DNA from: Musa acuminata AAA Group
Lineage: Eukaryota; Streptophyta; Magnoliopsida; Zingiberales; Musaceae
Direction: 5' to 3'
Assembly: GCF_036884655.1 (NCBI RefSeq)
Contig: NC_088338.1
Coordinates: 1,608,001 to 1,672,000, forward strand
Length of the DNA: 64,000 nucleotides
Part shown: piece after piece, positions 59,005 to 64,000 of the stretch
Position numbering within the stretch: the stretch's first letter is position 1
How the letters are laid out: every line of letters begins with the position of its first letter
Made by a program: the position numbers and the translations under genes
Notes under the pieces: generated by a model
Seen by the model: only the letters and a program-made list of their open reading frames with translations
Databases searched by the model: none
Told to the model about the DNA's origin: nothing

Positions 59005-61430
59005 CTGAATATCCATGAAATGATGCAAGGAAGTGCATCTCATAGAAGAGAAAGATCGATGTTAGTTCTTCTAGCATCTCATAGCACAACGGACTCAGTG
59101 TGCCATAACTCAATTGTCATCATCTGTAACTATCAATCTATAAACATATTTTTTTTTAAATGTTAAATAGACATGATTTGTAAGAAAACTTAGAGCAATG
59201 CCATCATTATCTGAGAAAATGCACTGAGCACAATCATATGCAATCATAAATCTTGCACAATCATATAGCTACCACTGAAACCATATCTTTTAGTATTTAT
59301 AGAGCACAATAAAGAAAGTAATTCTAGGCAGTCTCCCCATGATTTAGGGTTCACAAAATAATAAGTGCACAACAAAATAGACATCGAGAAGTTATAGAAA
59401 GAAAGCAAATAAAAGAACTTCAAATATAATCAAACTTTAGGAGTTCTTATAACTGACTAGTAATTTCCTGCTTTGGAGAACTCTGCTTATATATAGTCAT
59501 TTATCATATGTATGCTACTTTAGATGAGCAGCAGGGACTAAAGTGCACCACTACGAATCTTGGAGAGTGGTGACTGATAAACAATTTATGAAAATCAGAC
59601 AGAAAAAACAATGAAATATAACAATGCCATTGGAATACTTAGTTCAAAACAAACAAGAAGAAACACGGGGTCAGCTTTTCACCTTATGCAAAAGTTTCTT
59701 GCACGCTTGAGCAAATAGTCAATACCACTTCTTCCCAGTAATGATGAGAACCTAAAGTCACACAAAATAGCATGGAGTCATTTCCAAAAAAAAACCAACC
59801 TAAATGATCATTAAAGTGTAATTACTAGTTAAATTCTCAACCCAGTTTCACCACAGTGCTAAACTCCTGTATTAAGCCTCTCAAACCCTCACCTAGGGTA
59901 AAAAAATGTAATGAGCAAATCAAACAGAACATTATGCAACCATTCTTCTTATCATTAATGTGATCATTCTTCTTCAATGTTTTCCAATAAAATTAACATC
60001 AAGTTCACCAATCATGTCATTTTGTTGATTCTTGTGATGCCAATTTTTGTTGAGAGATCTGGGTTTATCCATTTTGGTATGACTCCATATAATTGTCAAA
60101 CTAGATTTTATCAATGCAGATGTAGTTTGTACAAAGATATATAATTACTAGACATCTGAAGGTGCTTTTAAGTCTTCGTCAACAAAACCAACAGGCTACA
60201 AACAGCTTACTCACAGCTTGAGATCACACATTATTTTTCTATAAGAAGTCCATTCTCAAGCGTAGCATTTTAAAAACAAAAATTCTAGGAAATAGGTCTC
60301 AGATAAAATTAACACCCTTAAATAAATTATTCAACAAGTCAGCAATAATAGGCATTTGTATCCCCTTATATCTCATCAAGCCTATGAGACAGTCACAACA
60401 ACAAAAAGTCGGGTGCGATACAACACCACAATCCCCATACTTCCTTATGAGAAATACAATGCCTGAACCTATACAAAAAAATCACAACCATGTTCATACA
60501 CTTAAAACATGGTTCAATCAATCATCTCAGAGAGTATACATAAACATATTTAATAAATTTAATTACATCCTTATGGGTTCACAGTATCCAAATTCAAATA
60601 ACAACATTATTAGAACCAAATTCAAGCGTAATACCATGTGACCCCACCTTGAGCCATGCAATTTACCGCATGTTTGTTGCGACACAACCTTTCTTTCTTT
60701 TCATAACTTTACTTGCTTTTCCCTTTTCTATTATTTTTTTTTCTCACTTATTGCTTTGTTGCAATGAGATGCTATTATGTGCCAACAATAGATTCTTTTA
60801 TTTTCTTTGACTTTAATAGTTTAAAGGCCAACTATGATCACCAGTGAAATCACAGTTGCTTTCCTAATCCAACTAGAGGTACAAGTTATGCTGTAGACAG
60901 ATAGGTCCAGGAACCCAAGCATATCCTCTTGACAGGCAAACCGCAAGACATCTTAACCGAACAAACCAAATCATTCAACCACATGAAACAAAGCAAGAAA
61001 TTCCAACCACATATCTCCAATAATCAAAGAATAGAAAAGAAGGCACAGATCACACTTATCCATCTTGATCAAGTAAGCACATTTCACCATAATCCTAGAA
61101 AACTAGCAAACAGCAAGCAAATAGCGAACAGATTGACGCCTCTAACATGAGATCGAGTACCAAAACACGGAATATCAAATATCAGGAAGCCCTAACTCAA
61201 CATCCTGAGGCCGCGCAAGCAAAGGAGGAGGAAACCCTAGATTTAGCGAGAAAACCCCGCAAAACGCCAATCCGCCTGCTAAAACCAGGGGATCGGCAGC
61301 CTAAGTCCGGAGATCCATACTCACCACCGACAAAACCCTAAAAGGACACCGCAAAAAGAAGGGGAGAAAGGGGATCTCGAGACGAGTGTACAAAGACAAA
61401 CAAAGAACGAGAAGCGGAGCGAGATCTCAC
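59005..61430 (-). other. Leader intron of the FAM133-like gene
   Basis: About 2.4 kb between the probable non-coding first exon and the coding exon. It is AT-rich with no gene or clear transposon seen; the small open frames near 60384-61340 are unconvincing. Confidence 0.5.
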
Positions 61431-61520
61431 CGGACGAGAGAGGAAGAAGGCGTCGAAAGAAGGTGGAAAGGCCGACCGATGGCTTCCTCTCGACTCCGCC
61501 CTCTTCCAGTCTTCTACCAC
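61431..61520 (-). promoter_or_regulatory. 5' leader exon and start region of the FAM133-like gene
   Basis: A GC-rich block ending in CTCGTCCG followed by the donor GTGAGATC. The upper border is approximate. The promoter would lie at about 61520-61620. Confidence 0.5.
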
Positions 61521-63912
61521 TATTAATTAGCGCGGCGGCCGAGGCTTTTTGCTGGTCACGCCGGCATTATTCTATGTACGTACGAACGCGTCAATACGTA
61601 CAAAGTACGGATGTGGAGGCGCGTGGAAACCGTCAAGCAATCCATTGGGCTTTGATGGACCGGCCCACATCTAAATAACTTCGAATTTATGTTCATTATA
61701 CGAATTCTAATTAATCCGGTCATAAAAATAAAATAAAATTGGATATCAATATAAAATACATATCGATGCATTTTTAGCCAATATAATATTACAATTATAT
61801 TTATAAAAAAATCAATTGTAGTAGTTAATTTTATTTATCATTGTTACTCTATGTATGAAATTTTTTATTGAAAATATCAATTAATTTAGTTGGTAAAGAT
61901 CTTGATAATTTATTATAAGATTTTAGGTTCGAATCGTGTCTTCATTATATTATCTTTAAAAAAAATTATTTTAAAATTTAATTAATTTTTTAAAATATAA
62001 AAGAAATAAGTGGTGATAGATGATGGTACTGATAGAATTAGTTTGACATATATGAAGGGTTAAAGAATGATTTTAATATTTATGATTTAAATTATGATAT
62101 TTTAAATAGTAAAATATAATCTAATGATTCTCATTGTTATTTTATTTTTGTTCTCAAAGGTCAAGGATTCTAAAATTCAAGTGACAGAGTTTTACCTAAG
62201 GTTAGTAATTTTAATCAATATATTTTAAAATTAAAACATTTGATATGATAACTCATCTACCAAACACTAAGGATTTTAAATACTCATATGAAAAATTTTA
62301 TACCAGACTCATTTAATTGATTCAAGTACTTTTTATAGTAAGATCATCTGATAAAAACTTTAGTTATTTATAGTAAGATCTCATCTTCCACATTTATCTT
62401 TTATCAAAAGAAAAATAAGTGAGTAGCTTGGCAGGTACTTCTTTTTCATTACATATATAGGAAAAACTATGACAGAAGTGTGCCAAGAGTTCTTCATTCC
62501 TGGTTTTGCATCTGCTTGAAAGATGGTGAAACCATGTCACTTGATCCTGGTCTGGGCATGGCAAAATCATGGCATGTCTAAACCATCAACTTGTTCTTAA
62601 TTGATCTCCAAGCAATGTTGTTTGGCACCCTCATTACTGTAACTACTGCCTCAGAGTGGTCTTATAAAATGTATTTGCAAGGACACAACCACACAAATCA
62701 ATGAACTCTTCTAGTCCAAAGGATTCCTTGGCCTGTCCTCTGGCAGGAGACAATGTGGTACTCTTTATCTCTTGTAATGGCTACTCATTAATCACTATCA
62801 ACTTGTCATTAACTAAGCAAACATCATTAGGAGACCAGCAGCAATTTGTACCCAGTTAGACAATAAACATCTTCTTTTAGCTCAGAAGGTCCTGACAATT
62901 GCTTGTGGCAATGAATCAAGATGTACCAAATCTTATGTAGGTCAACTCTCTACATGCCCTCACCACACCTCTATCTGCTTATAAACCTTGAAGGTACACA
63001 TTTGATAATTAACTTGTGGACAAATTTTCAACCATCCAAGCTGGTAATCACAGAAAGTTTCCTGTAGAACTGTGTATTACTCCTTTAACTTGGACTGCTC
63101 GATGGATTGAGAAGAGGAAGCCAGTTCAGAGCATAATAGCAATCATCATTGTGCATTCCGATGGCCTCTGGCTTCCAACTAAAGCATGCCATCTAAGGCA
63201 GAGCATTTGTGAGATCCAAGAAGTCACAGTGCTTGATTGATTGTTCTTGGAATTGCCAAAAGTCAAGTTAGTACATGCAAGTTGCAGCCAATAGATTCAT
63301 TCATGTAATAACTACAAACTCTTATCCAAAAGGAAGAACAGATACCCTCTTCATCTCTATATACACTGATTCCAGAGGTATCTTCCTTCCATTCACTCTT
63401 GGCATAGAAGGAAGGAGGACTGAGATGGCCACCATTGCCAATAAGATGGTCACTGCACTCCTGCACCACACTCGACTGGGATCCATAGTGTTCGCAGTGC
63501 CTGATGGGATCAGAGGACTGGTGGAGTGGCTGGCTGATCAACCATTTGCTGCTACCATCACCCCATGCTACAGTGACTGCATGCATGTCTGCCTGTGGGT
63601 TCATCAAATGCCCTACTTTCCTGTTCCAGGAAATGTAATCAGCTCAGCTGCAGCATGGTAAGCCGATCATGTTACTGATCCTTGTTGTAACTCGAAGGGA
63701 TGTAGTGAATGGTGTTCTTGTAGCTGCTGTTGCTGCTGTCATGGAATAGTAGTAGTAGCTGTTGCTGTTCTCGTGTCATGATAACTTCATTTCTGCATAT
63801 TTTTGTTGAGGGTTGAAAGCTTCTGAACTCTTTGTTTGCTTCCCTAAAACCATACCTTGGCACTGATCTTTCCGCATGTACAGTAACTCTTTGTTTTGAC
63901 TAGGCTTGAAGT

Positions 63913-63948
<36 letters not shown>

Positions 63949-64000
63949 CCTTACTGTGTCCGACTCCAAGTTTCTCTCCTCCTTGTAAGAATCCTACAGT
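61521..64000. other. Intergenic region to the end of the window
   Basis: 61,680-62,400 is very AT-rich. 62,450-63,670 is more balanced and includes a plus-strand frame at 63275-63661 (128 codons) with a TATA-like TCTATATACAC inside it, but no recognisable protein. A (GA)n tract occupies about 63915-63946. No gene is supported. Confidence 0.45.
63915..63946. repeat. (GA)n microsatellite
   Basis: Sixteen or so GA units near the right edge of the window. Confidence 0.9.

Noticed and set aside
63275..63661. 128-codon plus-strand frame near the right edge
   Set aside because: No homologue recognised, a TATA-like sequence falls inside it, and the opposite strand is equally open.
1..64000. CRISPR arrays, prokaryotic operons, rRNA or tRNA clusters
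   Set aside because: Introns, plant gene families and retrotransposons show that this is nuclear plant DNA. No CRISPR-like spaced repeats were seen, and I could not recognise a tRNA by eye.

Overview
The window is nuclear plant DNA, most likely from a monocot. Genes are intron-rich with GT..AG borders. Coding exons are GC-rich (the beta-glucanase-like, PPR and glycosyltransferase genes strongly so) and sit in AT-rich intergenic DNA full of (AT)n and (CT)n tracts, MITE-like elements and LTR-retrotransposon remnants. The flavour of the gypsy gag fragment and of the 'CGGTATA' MITE-like repeats reminds me of banana relatives (Musaceae); that is recollection, not a search result.

Layout. 1-302 (+): 3' end of a phosphopantetheine adenylyltransferase (CoA synthesis) gene. 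847-1231 (-): small two-exon gene of unknown function. 4074-11938 (-), leader to about 13.7 kb: U-box/ARM E3 ubiquitin ligase of the PUB45/PUB6 type, 774 aa in five coding exons, whose long introns hold MITE-like elements, a perfect 245-bp tandem duplication and a TAATGG-type satellite. 16.8-19.1 kb and 24.8-27.2 kb (+): two copies of a segmental duplication, each with an intact 349-aa GH17 (beta-1,3-glucanase-like) gene; between them lies a decayed Ty1/copia-type element with a long duplicated LTR region. 28.7-29.15 kb (-): a broken third GH17 relative. 29.5-30.9 kb: a repeated LTR-like region with a second primer-binding-site-like motif. 32061-34140 (+): GT47 (exostosin-family) glycosyltransferase. 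35.5-37.2 kb (-): coding-looking fragments I cannot identify. 38.7-39.9 kb: internally deleted gypsy element. 40213-45123 (-): WEE1 kinase, 506 aa in ten exons, divergently paired with a P-class PPR gene (45556-47097, +). 49789-51700 (+): LRK10L-type receptor kinase. 52721-54687 (-): GT61 glycosyltransferase. 58154-58976 (-), leader exon near 61.5 kb: small charged SR/His-rich nuclear-type protein (FAM133-like). The last 2.5 kb shows no convincing gene.

These are independent plant genes, not an operon. Cell-wall biology recurs (GH17, GT47, LRK10L with its pectin-binding-type ectodomain, GT61), but nothing in the sequence shows that they act together. The most unusual feature is the GH17 family: both intact genes and the relic carry Gly where the catalytic nucleophile Glu is expected, and the intact genes also lack the N-terminal Tyr-Gly motif, so they look like conserved pseudo-enzymes. 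The exon structures given here were built by hand and checked for phase: U-box, WEE1, GT47, GT61, LRK10L and FAM133-like all sum to whole codons.
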